The notes under the pieces: model-generated
Database searches by the model: none
Told to the model about the DNA's origin: nothing
Seen by the model: only the letters and a program-made list of their open reading frames with translations
In this document: piece after piece, positions 26,713 to 36,415 of the stretch
How positions within the stretch are numbered: position 1 is the stretch's first letter
Layout of the letters: the number at the start of each line of letters is the position of its first letter
Made by a program: the position numbers and the translations under genes
Assembly: GCF_014596975.1 (NCBI RefSeq)
Contig: NZ_JACVXD010000002.1
Coordinates: 768,418-832,417, forward strand
Length of the DNA stretch: 64,000 nt
Direction: 5' to 3'
Source: Aestuariibaculum marinum
Lineage (GTDB): Bacteria; Bacteroidota; Bacteroidia; Flavobacteriales; Flavobacteriaceae

Positions 26713-28278
26713 ATGAGTATTTTATCTTTTGTCGCTTTTACTTTGCTGGTTGCTGTAATTGCTTGGTGGTCAACAAGAAAAACAGATGAGAATTCATCTG
26801 ATGGGTATTTCTTAGGAGGTAGGAGTCTTACAGGACCAGTAATTGCAGGGTCTTTATTACTTACCAACTTATCAACAGAACAAATTGTGGGAATGAATGG
26901 GGTTTCGTTTAGAGACGGTATTCCAATTATGGCGTACGAGGTTGTAGCAGCAATTGCTATGGTGTTTACAGCGTTTGTTTTATTGCCTAAGTATCTTAAA
27001 AGTGGTATTGCAACTATTCCTCAGTTTTTGGAAAACCGTTACGGTAAAAGCACAAAAACAATTGTCTCATTATTATTCTTATTAGGATATGCCATCTCTA
27101 TGCTTCCAACAGTGCTATATTCTGGAGCATTAGCTATTAATACCATGTTTGATATTCCTGAAATGATTGGAATGGAACCAGAACCAGCACTTTGGGTAAC
27201 GGTTTGGGCTATTGGTATAATTGGTAGTATCTATGCTATTTTTGGAGGATTGAAAGCAGTAGCCGTTTCCGATTCTATTAATGCAGTAGGTTTAATTATT
27301 GGGGGATCGTTAATCCCTATTTTCGGTTTAATGAAAATTGGTGATGGAAACGTTTTTCAAGGATTAAAAACGTTAACGGCAACTTTACCCGAGAAGTTTG
27401 ATATTATTGGTGGACCAGATTCAGATGTGCCATTTGCAACCTTATTTACAGGGATGTTAATTGTAAACTTCTACTATTGGGGAACCAACCAGGCTATCAT
27501 TCAAAGAGCCTTAGGAGCTAAAAACTTAAAAGAAGGTCAGAAAGGGTTATTGTTAGCAGCATTCATTAAAATCTTAGGGCCATTCATCGTAGTACTTCCG
27601 GGTATCATTGCGTTCTATTTATTTAATGGGGATTTAGCAAATGCCGATGAAGCGTATCCAATGGTTGTAAAAGCGGTATTGCCAGTTGCCTTTATAGGGT
27701 TCTTTGCTGCAGTACTTTTTGGAGCGATTTTAAGTTCATTTAATAGTGCGTTAAATAGTTCTGTAACCTTATTCGGTTTAGATTTCTACAAAGAATATAT
27801 CAATCACGATGCATCTGAAAAGCAAGTGGTGAAAGCTGGTAAAACTTTTGGTATCGTACTGGCGTTATTCTCTATGGCGATTGCACCATTACTATATGGT
27901 GTTGAAGGAGGAATCTTCACGTATTTACAAGAGTTAAATGGAACACATAGTGTGCCGATTTTAGCGATCATTTTAGTTGGAATCTTTTCTAAGCGTGTGT
28001 CGGGAAAAGCAGCAAACATATCTATTGTATTCAGTGTAGTAACATATTTAACAACGTTATATGTTATTAAACCAGATATTAGTTTCTTACACTTAATGGG
28101 TATTCTGTTTGTGTTAACCGTAATCATCATGTATGTAGTGAGTTCTTTTGTTCCAAGAGAAACAGACTACAATCAAGAGTATACAAAACAAGTGGATATC
28201 ACACCTTGGCAATATTTAAAACCAGTTGGTTTTGCTGTTGTTGCGGCTGTGGTGGCACTTTATATTTATTTATCATAA
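26713..28278 (+). CDS. Sodium:solute symporter, probable L-arabinose importer
   Basis: 521 residues with about 14 membrane segments, SSS family (SGLT-like). Visible marks are SDGYFLGGRSLTGPVIAGSL near the N-terminus, LTNLSTEQIVGMNG in the first core helix, and GAILSSFNSALNSSVTLF of the unwound sodium-site region. Flanked by araD and araA, it most likely takes up L-arabinose with Na+, which suits a marine organism. It would act in the inner membrane. Other pentoses cannot be excluded. Confidence 0.88.
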   Translation: MSILSFVAFTLLVAVIAWWSTRKTDENSSDGYFLGGRSLTGPVIAGSLLLTNLSTEQIVGMNGVSFRDGIPIMAYEVVAAIAMVFTAFVLLPKYLKSGIATIPQFLENRYGKSTKTIVSLLFLLGYAISMLPTVLYSGALAINTMFDIPEMIGMEPEPALWVTVWAIGIIGSIYAIFGGLKAVAVSDSINAVGLIIGGSLIPIFGLMKIGDGNVFQGLKTLTATLPEKFDIIGGPDSDVPFATLFTGMLIVNFYYWGTNQAIIQRALGAKNLKEGQKGLLLAAFIKILGPFIVVLPGIIAFYLFNGDLANADEAYPMVVKAVLPVAFIGFFAAVLFGAILSSFNSALNSSVTLFGLDFYKEYINHDASEKQVVKAGKTFGIVLALFSMAIAPLLYGVEGGIFTYLQELNGTHSVPILAIILVGIFSKRVSGKAANISIVFSVVTYLTTLYVIKPDISFLHLMGILFVLTVIIMYVVSSFVPRETDYNQEYTKQVDITPWQYLKPVGFAVVAAVVALYIYLS

Positions 28279-28307
28279 TAATTAACAAAAACTATTTTTT
28301 ATAAATA

Positions 28308-29813
28308 ATGATTAATTTTAAACAAGGTGAAGTTTGGTTTGTAACAGGTAGTCAACACCTTTACGGACCTGAGACCTTAAAACAGGTTGCCGAACATTCA
28401 AAAGAAATTGCAAATGCCTACACAGAAAGTTCTGTGATTCCGGTAAATGTAGTTTTCAAGCCAACAGTTAAGACGGCAGATGAGATTCACGCAATTTGCA
28501 AAGCAGCAAATAACGATGATAACTGTATTGGTATTATTACTTGGATGCACACGTTCTCTCCGGCAAAAATGTGGATTGCTGGTTTAACGGCTTTACAAAA
28601 ACCATTTTTACACTTACATACGCAGTTCAACAGAGATATTCCTTGGGGAACCATCGATATGGATTTTATGAACCTAAACCAATCGGCACACGGTGGTCGT
28701 GAGTTCGGATTCTTAGTATCGCGTTTACGTAAAAACCGTAAAGTGGTTGTAGGTCACTGGAAAAATGAAAAAGTTATCAAACAAGTAGCAGACTGGTGTC
28801 GTGTAGCTAATGCTGTAGCAGATAGCCGTCGTATGAAAGTCGCTCGTTTTGGAGATAACATGCGTCAGGTTGCAGTAACCGATGGAAACAAAGTATCAGC
28901 TCAAATTAAGTTTGGTTACGAGGTTAACGGTTACGGAATTGGTGACTTAGTTGATTTTGTAGATCAAATTACCGATGCACAGGTAGACCGTTTAGTACAA
29001 GAGTACGACGATACTTATGTGATGGCTCAAAAAATTAAAGCTGATGGATCTATGCGTCAGTCTTTAAGAGACGCAGCTAAAATCGAATTAGGAATGCGTG
29101 CCTTCTTAGAAAACGGAGGGTATTCTGCATTTACTGATACATTCGAAGATTTACACGGTATGAAACAATTACCAGGTATCGCAACGCAGCGTTTAATGGC
29201 AAGCGGTTACGGTTTTGGTGGCGAAGGTGACTGGAAAACATCTGCTTTAGTACGTACAATGAAAGTTATGGGTGCTGGTCTCGAAGGAGGAAACAGTTTT
29301 ATGGAAGACTATACATACCACTTCGATCCGGAAAATTCAACGTGTTTAGGGTCTCATATGTTAGAGATCTGTCCTACAATTGCTAAAGGCCATGTGTCTT
29401 GCGAAATTCACCCATTAGGAATTGGTGGTAAAGAAGATCCTGTACGTTTAGTATTTAACAGTGGAGCAGGTAAAGCATTAAATGCGTCTGTTGTTGATAT
29501 GGGTAACCGTTTCAGAATGTTAGTAAATAAAGTAGAGGCTGTAGAAATTGAAAACGATATGCCTCACTTACCAGTTGCTCGCGTATTATGGGATGCTAAA
29601 CCAGATTTACAAACTGCTGCTGCTGCTTGGATTCACGCTGGTGGTGCACACCATACATGTTATAGCCAAAATATCTCTGCTGAATCTCTAGAAGATTATG
29701 CAGATATTATGGATATTGAATTCTTATTAATCGACGAGAAAACCGATTTATACAGATTTAAACAAGAGTTGCGTTGGAATGATGCAGCTTACGCAATAAA
29801 CAAAGGATTTTAA
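28308..29813 (+). CDS. araA: L-arabinose isomerase
   Basis: 501 residues, usual for the family. [16 protein letters not shown] opens the protein, [11 protein letters not shown] and [19 protein letters not shown] carry active-site regions with the metal-binding Glu, and [10 protein letters not shown] and GGAHHTCYS give later metal ligands. It converts L-arabinose to L-ribulose with Mn2+. It is the last gene of the arabinose operon, followed by a clear terminator. Confidence 0.96.
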   Translation: MINFKQGEVWFVTGSQHLYGPETLKQVAEHSKEIANAYTESSVIPVNVVFKPTVKTADEIHAICKAANNDDNCIGIITWMHTFSPAKMWIAGLTALQKPFLHLHTQFNRDIPWGTIDMDFMNLNQSAHGGREFGFLVSRLRKNRKVVVGHWKNEKVIKQVADWCRVANAVADSRRMKVARFGDNMRQVAVTDGNKVSAQIKFGYEVNGYGIGDLVDFVDQITDAQVDRLVQEYDDTYVMAQKIKADGSMRQSLRDAAKIELGMRAFLENGGYSAFTDTFEDLHGMKQLPGIATQRLMASGYGFGGEGDWKTSALVRTMKVMGAGLEGGNSFMEDYTYHFDPENSTCLGSHMLEICPTIAKGHVSCEIHPLGIGGKEDPVRLVFNSGAGKALNASVVDMGNRFRMLVNKVEAVEIENDMPHLPVARVLWDAKPDLQTAAAAWIHAGGAHHTCYSQNISAESLEDYADIMDIEFLLIDEKTDLYRFKQELRWNDAAYAINKGF

Positions 29814-29840
29814 TATATTTGAATCTTTAAAGGATTTAAA

Positions 29841-29872
29841 AACCACTGAGAGTTTGCTCTCGGTGGTTTTTT
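29841..29872 (+). terminator. Terminator of the araBDTA operon
   Basis: AACCACTGAGAG pairs with CTCTCGGTGGTT (one G-U) around TTTG, followed by a T-run. It starts 28 bases after the araA stop. Confidence 0.88.
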
Positions 29873-29978
29873 CGTTATATAGAGTTTAACATGCTCTTGG
29901 GAGAGAATATCTGTATTTATCATTAAATTGTAAATAGCTAATAGTTGAAAGGAAACCAATGTTCTATCGACTATTCTT

Positions 29979-29986
29979 TAACTTTG
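29979..29986 (+). promoter_or_regulatory. -7 box TAACTTTG of the msrB-msrA-selO operon
   Basis: It matches TAnnTTTG and lies 34 bases before the msrB start, in the gap after the arabinose terminator. No clear -33 TTTG at the standard distance is visible. Confidence 0.5.
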
Positions 29987-30020
29987 ACGAAAATTAATAT
30001 AAAAGAAAGATATCAAGCCT

Positions 30021-30479
30021 ATGTTGACTTGGAAAGACATTATAAATTTTGCGGTTAATGGTAATCCAGAACCAGATACCAGAGTTGAAAAAACTGAAGA
30101 AGCTTGGAAAGCACAATTAACGCCGGAACAATTTCGAATTACGCGACATAAAGGAACGGAGGCACCACATACAGGAGCGTTGTGTTCTTCGTATGAAGAA
30201 GGTAAATATAATTGCATTTGCTGTGATACACCTTTATTCGATTCGACAATAAAATTCAGTTCAGGTACAGGATGGCCTAGTTTTACACAGCCTATTAAGC
30301 CCAATGCAGTGAAGTATGATAAGGATGTGTCATTCGGAATGGTTCGCGTAGAAATTATGTGTAATACCTGCGATGCACATTTAGGTCATGTGTTTCCTGA
30401 TGGACCAGAACCAAGCGGTTTGCGTTACTGTGTCAACTCAGAATCATTAACATTACAAACTGTTGAAGAAGAAAATTAA
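30021..30479 (+). CDS. msrB: Peptide-methionine (R)-S-oxide reductase
   Basis: 152 residues. GTGWPSF (82-88) and the catalytic Cys137 in RYCVNS are present, together with the structural zinc Cys pairs (Cys65/Cys68 and Cys114/Cys117). It repairs methionine R-sulfoxide in proteins. There is no signal peptide, so it is cytoplasmic. The stop and the next start share one base (TAATG), so msrA is translationally coupled. A promoter-like -7 box precedes it at 29979. Confidence 0.95.
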   Translation: MLTWKDIINFAVNGNPEPDTRVEKTEEAWKAQLTPEQFRITRHKGTEAPHTGALCSSYEEGKYNCICCDTPLFDSTIKFSSGTGWPSFTQPIKPNAVKYDKDVSFGMVRVEIMCNTCDAHLGHVFPDGPEPSGLRYCVNSESLTLQTVEEEN

Positions 30480-31018
30480 TGGAAGAAAAAACATTACAAT
30501 TAATGACTGTGGGTGGTGGCTGCTTTTGGTGTGTCGAAGCTGTTTTTAATGAAATAAAAGGTGTTGAAAAAGTGGTTTCCGGCTATACCGGCGGAACGGC
30601 ACCTGGAAAACCAACCTACCGCGAAGTGTGTTCTGGGTTAACGGGTCACGCCGAGGTGGTTCAAATAACCTATGATGCTAATGTAGTATCGTTTGAAGAT
30701 TTGTTACTTGTATTCATGACGAGTCACGATCCAACAACATTAAATCGCCAAGGTGCTGATGTAGGAACGCAATACCGTTCTGTAATTTATTATCACAACG
30801 ACTTTCAGAAAGATGTTGCCGAGGTTGTGGTAGAAGAAATAGCTCAGTATTACGACAATCCTATTGTAACAGAAATAAGTCCGTTAGGCATCTTTTATGA
30901 AGCTGAAGATTATCATCAAGATTATTACGCAAATAATAAAGAACAAATGTATTGTGCGGCCGTAATCACACCTAAATTGGCAAAGCTTAGAAAAATGCAT
31001 GCCGAAAAATTAAAATAA
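30479..31018 (+). CDS. msrA: Peptide-methionine (S)-S-oxide reductase
   Basis: 179 residues. The motif GGGCFWCVEAVF holds catalytic Cys15; the AEDYHQDYYANN region is also typical. It reduces the S epimer of methionine sulfoxide, complementing the msrB product made from the same transcript. Start overlaps the msrB stop by one base; selO begins 2 bases after its stop. Confidence 0.95.
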   Translation: MEEKTLQLMTVGGGCFWCVEAVFNEIKGVEKVVSGYTGGTAPGKPTYREVCSGLTGHAEVVQITYDANVVSFEDLLLVFMTSHDPTTLNRQGADVGTQYRSVIYYHNDFQKDVAEVVVEEIAQYYDNPIVTEISPLGIFYEAEDYHQDYYANNKEQMYCAAVITPKLAKLRKMHAEKLK

Positions 31019-31020
31019 AA

Positions 31021-32583
31021 ATGAACCTAAATTTTGATAATACATTCATAGATAGCTTACCTGCCGATGCTGTAAAGGAAAATACGAGGCGTCAGGTAGA
31101 ACAGGCTTGCTATTCGTTTGTAACGCCCAAACAAACTGCAAAACCTAAGTTGCTTCATGTGTCTGAAGCCATGTTGGAGCAGTTAGGGTTGTCGAAAGAA
31201 GATAGCGAAAGTGATACCTTTTTAAAAGTGTTCACAGGAAATGAAGTGTACCAAAATACCAAGCCTTACGCAATGTGTTACGGCGGACATCAATTTGGGA
31301 ATTGGGCAGGTCAATTAGGGGATGGACGAGCAATAAATTTATTTGAGGTTAATCATAATAACAAAAGATGGGCAGTGCAACTTAAAGGTGCTGGGGAAAC
31401 ACCATATTCCAGAACAGCCGATGGTTTGGCGGTGTTGCGTTCGTCAATCCGTGAGTATTTATGTAGTGAAGCTATGCATTATTTGGGTGTACCAACAACA
31501 CGAGCGTTATCGTTAGCCTTATCTGGTGATCAGGTACTACGTGATATGTTGTATAATGGAAATTCTGCTTACGAAAAAGGAGCAATCGTTACACGCGTAG
31601 CACCAAGCTTTTTACGTTTTGGGAACTTCGAAATTTTTGCTGCTCGTCAAGATGTTGAAAATTTAAAAAAACTGGTCGACTTCACCATAAAAGAATATTA
31701 TCCCGAATTAGGTGAACCAAGTAAAGAAACCTATCTGGCTTTTTTTAAACAAGTAACGAATCGTACCTTAGATATGATTATCCACTGGCAACGTGTTGGT
31801 TTTGTGCATGGAGTCATGAATACTGATAATATGTCCATTTTAGGTTTAACCATAGATTACGGGCCTTATGGTTGGTTGGAGGGTTTCGATTATGGCTGGA
31901 CACCAAATACAACGGATAGAGAACATAAACGCTACCGTTACGGCAATCAGCCAAATATTGGGCTTTGGAATCTCTTTAAGTTGGCAAACGCACTTTATCC
32001 GTTGATTGAAGAAGCTGAGCCGTTAGAAGATATTTTAGATGCGTATAAAGTAGATTTTGACAAGAAATCTTTCGAAATGATGCGAAGTAAACTTGGTTTA
32101 GAAACGGAAGATGTTTTCGATAAATCCTTAATTCAGGATCTTGAAGATAACCTGTTGTTAATAGAAACCGATATGACCATTTTCTTTAGAAACCTAAGTC
32201 AGTTTAAAAAGGAAAATTATTTAGAAGGCACCCAAATAGTAGAGGATGCTTTTTACAAGTCAGAAGAATTAACTGGCGAAGTGATTAACAGATGGCAGGC
32301 GTGGTTTCAGCGTTATGCAGACCGATTACAACAGGAAAGCATTTCAGATGAAAGTCGAAAAGAAAAAATGAATGCGGTTAACCCTAAATATGTGCTTCGT
32401 AATTATATGGCACAATTAGCTATAGATGCCGCCGATAATGGAAATTATTCGTTAATTGATGAATTATTTCAACTGTTAAAACAACCTTATGCCGAGCAGC
32501 CCAATATGGAAAAATGGTTTGCTAAACGTCCGGAATGGGCGCGACATAAAGTTGGGTGTTCCATGTTATCCTGTAGTTCTTAA
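31021..32583 (+). CDS. selO: SelO/YdiU-type protein adenylyltransferase
   Basis: 520 residues, SelO pseudokinase family, which transfers AMP from ATP to protein Ser, Thr or Tyr. YGGHQFGNWAGQLGDGRA and VQLKGAGETPYSRTADG form the nucleotide-binding region; GVMNTDNMSILGLTIDYGP is the catalytic/metal motif. The C-terminus CSMLSCSS carries Cys where some eukaryotic homologues have selenocysteine; the gene ends in an ordinary TAA, so it is the Cys form. Known SelO action is tied to oxidative stress (glutaredoxin and related targets in E. coli), which fits coupling to msrB and msrA. Confidence 0.93.
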   Translation: MNLNFDNTFIDSLPADAVKENTRRQVEQACYSFVTPKQTAKPKLLHVSEAMLEQLGLSKEDSESDTFLKVFTGNEVYQNTKPYAMCYGGHQFGNWAGQLGDGRAINLFEVNHNNKRWAVQLKGAGETPYSRTADGLAVLRSSIREYLCSEAMHYLGVPTTRALSLALSGDQVLRDMLYNGNSAYEKGAIVTRVAPSFLRFGNFEIFAARQDVENLKKLVDFTIKEYYPELGEPSKETYLAFFKQVTNRTLDMIIHWQRVGFVHGVMNTDNMSILGLTIDYGPYGWLEGFDYGWTPNTTDREHKRYRYGNQPNIGLWNLFKLANALYPLIEEAEPLEDILDAYKVDFDKKSFEMMRSKLGLETEDVFDKSLIQDLEDNLLLIETDMTIFFRNLSQFKKENYLEGTQIVEDAFYKSEELTGEVINRWQAWFQRYADRLQQESISDESRKEKMNAVNPKYVLRNYMAQLAIDAADNGNYSLIDELFQLLKQPYAEQPNMEKWFAKRPEWARHKVGCSMLSCSS

Positions 32584-32587
32584 TTTG

Positions 32588-32595
32588 TAACTTTG
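32588..32595 (+). promoter_or_regulatory. -7 box TAACTTTG upstream of the GAF protein
   Basis: It matches TAnnTTTG in the 29-base gap after selO, ending 17 bases before the next start; the 5' leader would be very short. It suggests the GAF gene has its own promoter. Confidence 0.45.
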
Positions 32596-32612
32596 CAGCA
32601 TCTGTAAAAGCT

Positions 32613-34994
32613 ATGATAGATATCAATGAAAATACACCGTCACCGTTCGATCTAAGAATAAGTTTTAATAAACTTATTGAACATTATGAGCGCTTATCAA
32701 CAAGTGATGACGATTTTATTGCATCTAAGGCTCGTAAAGTTTTAGAGGTACAAAAACCGCATCCTATTTTAAGAGAAGGGTTTAGCGATCCTGCTTATTT
32801 TGACACCTACAAAAAAGAAATCAAATTTATTTTACAGGATTCGTTTAGTGAAATATTAAGTAACAATGAGATTAAAACAGCTTCGATGCCGTTTAAAGAT
32901 GTTGTGTTTAATGCCTCCAATCGATTTACTAAAATAATTGAAGAAGCAGGTGAAGGATTTCAGTTGAAAATGAAAAGCATGCCCGAGAATGATGTTTATA
33001 TCATGGCTTGTGCAGTAATTTTAAATACTTGTTACGGGTATAATTTAAGTTTTAAACGTCCTATTTTATACGAAATACCGGATGCAAATGGTGTAATGCG
33101 TTATTATAAAATAGCTTACAATGCCGATTTTATTGAAATTATTCCAACTGAAAAGGCTATAAAAATAACACCAGATGATTTCAATGAATTAATCGATAAT
33201 TTTAATGATATTGAATTGTGGAAATCTAAATTTCCGCCTAAAAGCTATTTGTTCAGAGGTTTTGTAATTTCAAATATGTTCGATGTAACCGACGATCAGT
33301 CTATATCTAACATGAAATCGACTTTTATAGCTGAAAATAAAATCCAGAAAAAGGAAAATATGGCTGATTTTCAAACCATATTTCAATCCTTATTTGGAAT
33401 TAAAGACTTGCAGGTTGGTTTTTCTATTTATAATAAAACCGAAGACAGCTTCGACTGTGTACATGAACAAGGTGTACAAAGTTTCTTGTTGAAAGATGTT
33501 GAAGAATCGCCATGTAAGACCATATTATGTGAGGCATCGTATAAATCGTTAATCAATAAAAATACATCTTATTCTATTTCTGATGTTGACAAGTATTTTA
33601 AAATGTCAGAAGGTAAAGTAGCACAGTTCAGAATTTTAAAAGAACAGGGCATTAAGAGTGCTATTTTTGCGCCAATTTCAGATAAAAATGAGCTGTTGGG
33701 GATTTTAGAGATTGTATCGAAAACACCTAAAATTTTAAATAGCGTTAACGCCAATAAACTGGTAGATGTTATGCCGTTTATTTTGTCGGCGGTAAAACGT
33801 TCTAAACGTGAATATGAAAACTTAATCGAAGCTGTTATTCAACAGGAATGTACCTCAATCCATTCCAGTGTGTCCTGGAAATTTGAAAATGCTGCACGTC
33901 AGTTTTTAAAAGATAAACAGGATGTTGGTAGTAATGCTATATTCAGCAAAATCAGTTTTGAAAATGTCTATCCGCTGTTCGGTCAAATTGATGTAAAAGG
34001 ATCTTCTGAAGTGAGAAATCTGGCTACAAAAAGAGATTTAGAGTTGCAATTAACTTTGGTGAATCGTATTATTCATGATGTGCTTGAAGATGAAACCTTA
34101 CCGATTTACGAACAATTGAAATATCAAATTGATAGCTACAGAAACTTGCTGCAAGAAGATTTTAAGGTAGATAGTGAACAACAAATAGCTAATTTCTTTA
34201 AACAGGAAATAGAGCCGTTGTTTAAGTTTTTTATGGTAAAAAAGGAAGCCTATCGCGAAGCCATACAAGATTATTTTAGCAAGGTAGATCCGAATTTAAA
34301 TGTGGTATATCATTACCGAAAAGATTTCGATAAAACCATAGCACTGATTAATAAAAACATGGCTTCTGTTTTGGATGAGAAACAGAAGGATGCCCAAAAA
34401 ATGTATCCGCATTATTTCGAGCGTTTTAAAACAGACGGGGTAGAGCATAATATGTATATTGGTGAGGCTATAACCAAAGAGGAAAGTTTTAATACTATTT
34501 ACCTTTACAATTTAAGGTTATGGCAGTTACAGGTTATGTGCGAGATGGAAAACGAATACTATCAGAATCGTCATGTGTATCCTGTGTCGCTGGATGTTGC
34601 TTCCATGATTCTAGTCTTTAATCAGCCATTAACTATTAGCTTCAGAATGGATGAGAAGCAGTTTGATGTTGATGGAACTTACAATGCGCGTTATGAAGTG
34701 GTTAAGAAACGCGTAGATAAAGCGGTTATAAAAGGAACCGGACAACGCGTTACAGAAAAAGGAAAAATAACCATCATCTACTCTCAAAAGGAAGATGAAG
34801 TAGAGTATTTAGAATATATTAAATTCTTGCAGCATAAAAAGTTACTTAATGACGACGTTGAAATTGTTGAGCTAGAGGATTTACAAGGTGTTACAGGGGT
34901 AAAGGCTATTCGTGTTAGTATTCTTTACCAGCATCAGGAAAATGCCAAAGACTTTTATACTTACGAAGATTTAATGAAAACCATCAAGGCCTAG
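32613..34994 (+). CDS. GAF-domain protein of unknown function
   Basis: 793 residues, no signal peptide and no membrane segments seen. A GAF-like domain covers about 245-405 (FQSLFGIKDLQVGFSIYN; IKSAIFAPISDKNELLGILEI), flanked by long helical parts; no histidine kinase, GGDEF or HTH motif follows. Similar long GAF proteins without output domains occur widely in Flavobacteriia but I know no function. The C-terminal part (about 560-790) is rich in charged residues and ends in DLQGVTGVKAIRVSILYQHQ. It is convergent with the HD-PycTM gene, with only 16 bases between stops. Confidence 0.7.
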   Translation: MIDINENTPSPFDLRISFNKLIEHYERLSTSDDDFIASKARKVLEVQKPHPILREGFSDPAYFDTYKKEIKFILQDSFSEILSNNEIKTASMPFKDVVFNASNRFTKIIEEAGEGFQLKMKSMPENDVYIMACAVILNTCYGYNLSFKRPILYEIPDANGVMRYYKIAYNADFIEIIPTEKAIKITPDDFNELIDNFNDIELWKSKFPPKSYLFRGFVISNMFDVTDDQSISNMKSTFIAENKIQKKENMADFQTIFQSLFGIKDLQVGFSIYNKTEDSFDCVHEQGVQSFLLKDVEESPCKTILCEASYKSLINKNTSYSISDVDKYFKMSEGKVAQFRILKEQGIKSAIFAPISDKNELLGILEIVSKTPKILNSVNANKLVDVMPFILSAVKRSKREYENLIEAVIQQECTSIHSSVSWKFENAARQFLKDKQDVGSNAIFSKISFENVYPLFGQIDVKGSSEVRNLATKRDLELQLTLVNRIIHDVLEDETLPIYEQLKYQIDSYRNLLQEDFKVDSEQQIANFFKQEIEPLFKFFMVKKEAYREAIQDYFSKVDPNLNVVYHYRKDFDKTIALINKNMASVLDEKQKDAQKMYPHYFERFKTDGVEHNMYIGEAITKEESFNTIYLYNLRLWQLQVMCEMENEYYQNRHVYPVSLDVASMILVFNQPLTISFRMDEKQFDVDGTYNARYEVVKKRVDKAVIKGTGQRVTEKGKITIIYSQKEDEVEYLEYIKFLQHKKLLNDDVEIVELEDLQGVTGVKAIRVSILYQHQENAKDFYTYEDLMKTIKA

Positions 34995-35010
34995 CGAAAC
35001 AATATTTACT

Positions 35011-36198
35011 TTAATTCATTAATTTAAACGAGATAGCGAAAGCTAATACCGATACGATAATACCAATCATAAAGCAAGAATAGGTAATGCGTAAAATACG
35101 GTATTTGCGGTCCAATACTTTTCCTAAAAAATATAAGTCTTTAGTAAGTGATGAATAAACGTAGTCTTTGTCTTTTAGAAGTTCGCTAATTGCCCATTCA
35201 AATTCGTTTAGTTCCATTTTATGAAAATTACCAAAGAAGGTCAGGTTCACATTTTTATTAGCTACATCTTCTTTTGTAAACTCTCCGCGTGTTACGTTTG
35301 GTCTCGTAGCAATGATGGATAAAACCATAGAAATGACACTGGAGGTTGTAAAAATGGCTGTTGGTATAATTAAAAAGGCATTACTAGGATTATCTAATTT
35401 TGAAAATAGATTAGATAAAACCAACGAAATGATAATGGCATTTACCGAAAGCAGAATATTCGCTTTAGTATCGGCAATATCACTCAGTTTTATGTGATTT
35501 CTTAAAGCAACGCGATAAAAGGTTTGAATGCCACGTTCTGGGCTTTCGCTTTTGTATTGAGCCTTATACTTTGCTTTAAGTTTTTCTTTATTTAATTGTT
35601 CTTTTAGCTTTTTCTTTCGCTTAATTAGTTTAGCAAGATTATCTTCTTTCTGTTTTTGCCAATGTTTTAAGGCGTAATCAGTATAAAATTCGTGTTTTTT
35701 GGTTAGTACTTTTATGTTTTCATCTAACCATTCTGAAGCCGAATAATTCTTTACACCCTGAATTTCCAGTTCTTTTCTTAAAAACTCGCTGGCCTCATCA
35801 AAATAAGGTTTGCCAAAGTGTGACGAGTCGGCATCACGAATAATTTTTTCTAATTCGGTAGTTGGTGATCCTTCAAATTTAGTAGCCAGAATACAGTTAT
35901 TAATGGCGGCAATAGTGGTTTGGTCTACTTCTTTGTCTGTTAAAAATTCAGTAGCAATTTTTACACTTTCTTCCTCATGATTTTCTCTGGAATTAATATA
36001 GCCTGTATCGTGAAGTAGGGCTGCTAACTGAAGCATTTCAGCATCTTCTTTGCTGATTTCTGAGTTCTCTATAATTTCTCGTAGGCTTCTTAAAACACGC
36101 TCAGTATGTGTAAGGTTGTGATATAAAAAAGTTTGGTCTAATTGCGACTTAAACAAATTAAAAACAAACGATTCTGTGTTTTCTATTAATTGCGACAT
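35011..36198 (-). CDS. HD-domain protein fused to a Pycsar-type transmembrane effector (PycTM/DUF5706)
   Basis: 395 residues. The N-terminal HD domain (about 15-170) keeps His31, His63-Asp64 (LLHDTGY) and Asp122 (IIRDADSSH), the pattern of metal-dependent phosphohydrolases. A Lys-rich coiled coil (180-215) leads to the C-terminal module with ALRNHIKLSDIADTKANILLSVNAI and membrane segments at about 246-265, 273-297 and 370-392. That module matches PycTM effectors, which respond to cCMP or cUMP in the Pycsar anti-phage system. No uridylate or cytidylate cyclase gene lies beside it; the neighbours are a GAF protein and an outer-membrane protein. It may be a stand-alone nucleotide-sensing or nucleotide-hydrolysing membrane protein. 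Confidence 0.78.
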   Translation of the reverse strand: MSQLIENTESFVFNLFKSQLDQTFLYHNLTHTERVLRSLREIIENSEISKEDAEMLQLAALLHDTGYINSRENHEEESVKIATEFLTDKEVDQTTIAAINNCILATKFEGSPTTELEKIIRDADSSHFGKPYFDEASEFLRKELEIQGVKNYSASEWLDENIKVLTKKHEFYTDYALKHWQKQKEDNLAKLIKRKKKLKEQLNKEKLKAKYKAQYKSESPERGIQTFYRVALRNHIKLSDIADTKANILLSVNAIIISLVLSNLFSKLDNPSNAFLIIPTAIFTTSSVISMVLSIIATRPNVTRGEFTKEDVANKNVNLTFFGNFHKMELNEFEWAISELLKDKDYVYSSLTKDLYFLGKVLDRKYRILRITYSCFMIGIIVSVLAFAISFKLMN

Positions 36199-36388
36199 AA
36201 ACTGTTGGGATTACACGGGTACAAATTACTAAATTTAACTAAAAGAGACAGTATTTTAATCTATAATCGAGATTTGAGAATTTCAATAAAAACAATCTTT
36301 TGGGCATTAATCTTTAGTGAGATAAGTTTAGGAAGTTTGTTTATCTTTAAAGTAGCTTGTTTTTATAACGTAGCGTAACTCAAATTAG

Positions 36389-36396
36389 TACCTTTA
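36389..36396 (+). promoter_or_regulatory. Weak -7-like box TACCTTTA upstream of the phosphatase/barrel gene
   Basis: One base off TAnnTTTG, 19 bases before the start at 36416. The rest of the 217-base divergent gap (36199-36415) shows no other clear signal. Confidence 0.3.
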
Positions 36397-36415
36397 TAGT
36401 TTAAAAATAACCTTA

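Noticed and set aside
29978..30304. A 108-codon minus-strand frame across the msrB start
   Set aside because: It covers the msrB promoter and coding region; MsrB motifs on the plus strand are complete.
31021..32583. Selenocysteine use in the SelO gene
   Set aside because: The C-terminus carries Cys and the gene ends with TAA; there is no in-frame TGA to recode.
35011..36198. A complete Pycsar defence operon
   Set aside because: No nucleotide cyclase neighbours the PycTM fusion, and both flanking genes are of other kinds, so only an orphan effector is claimed.
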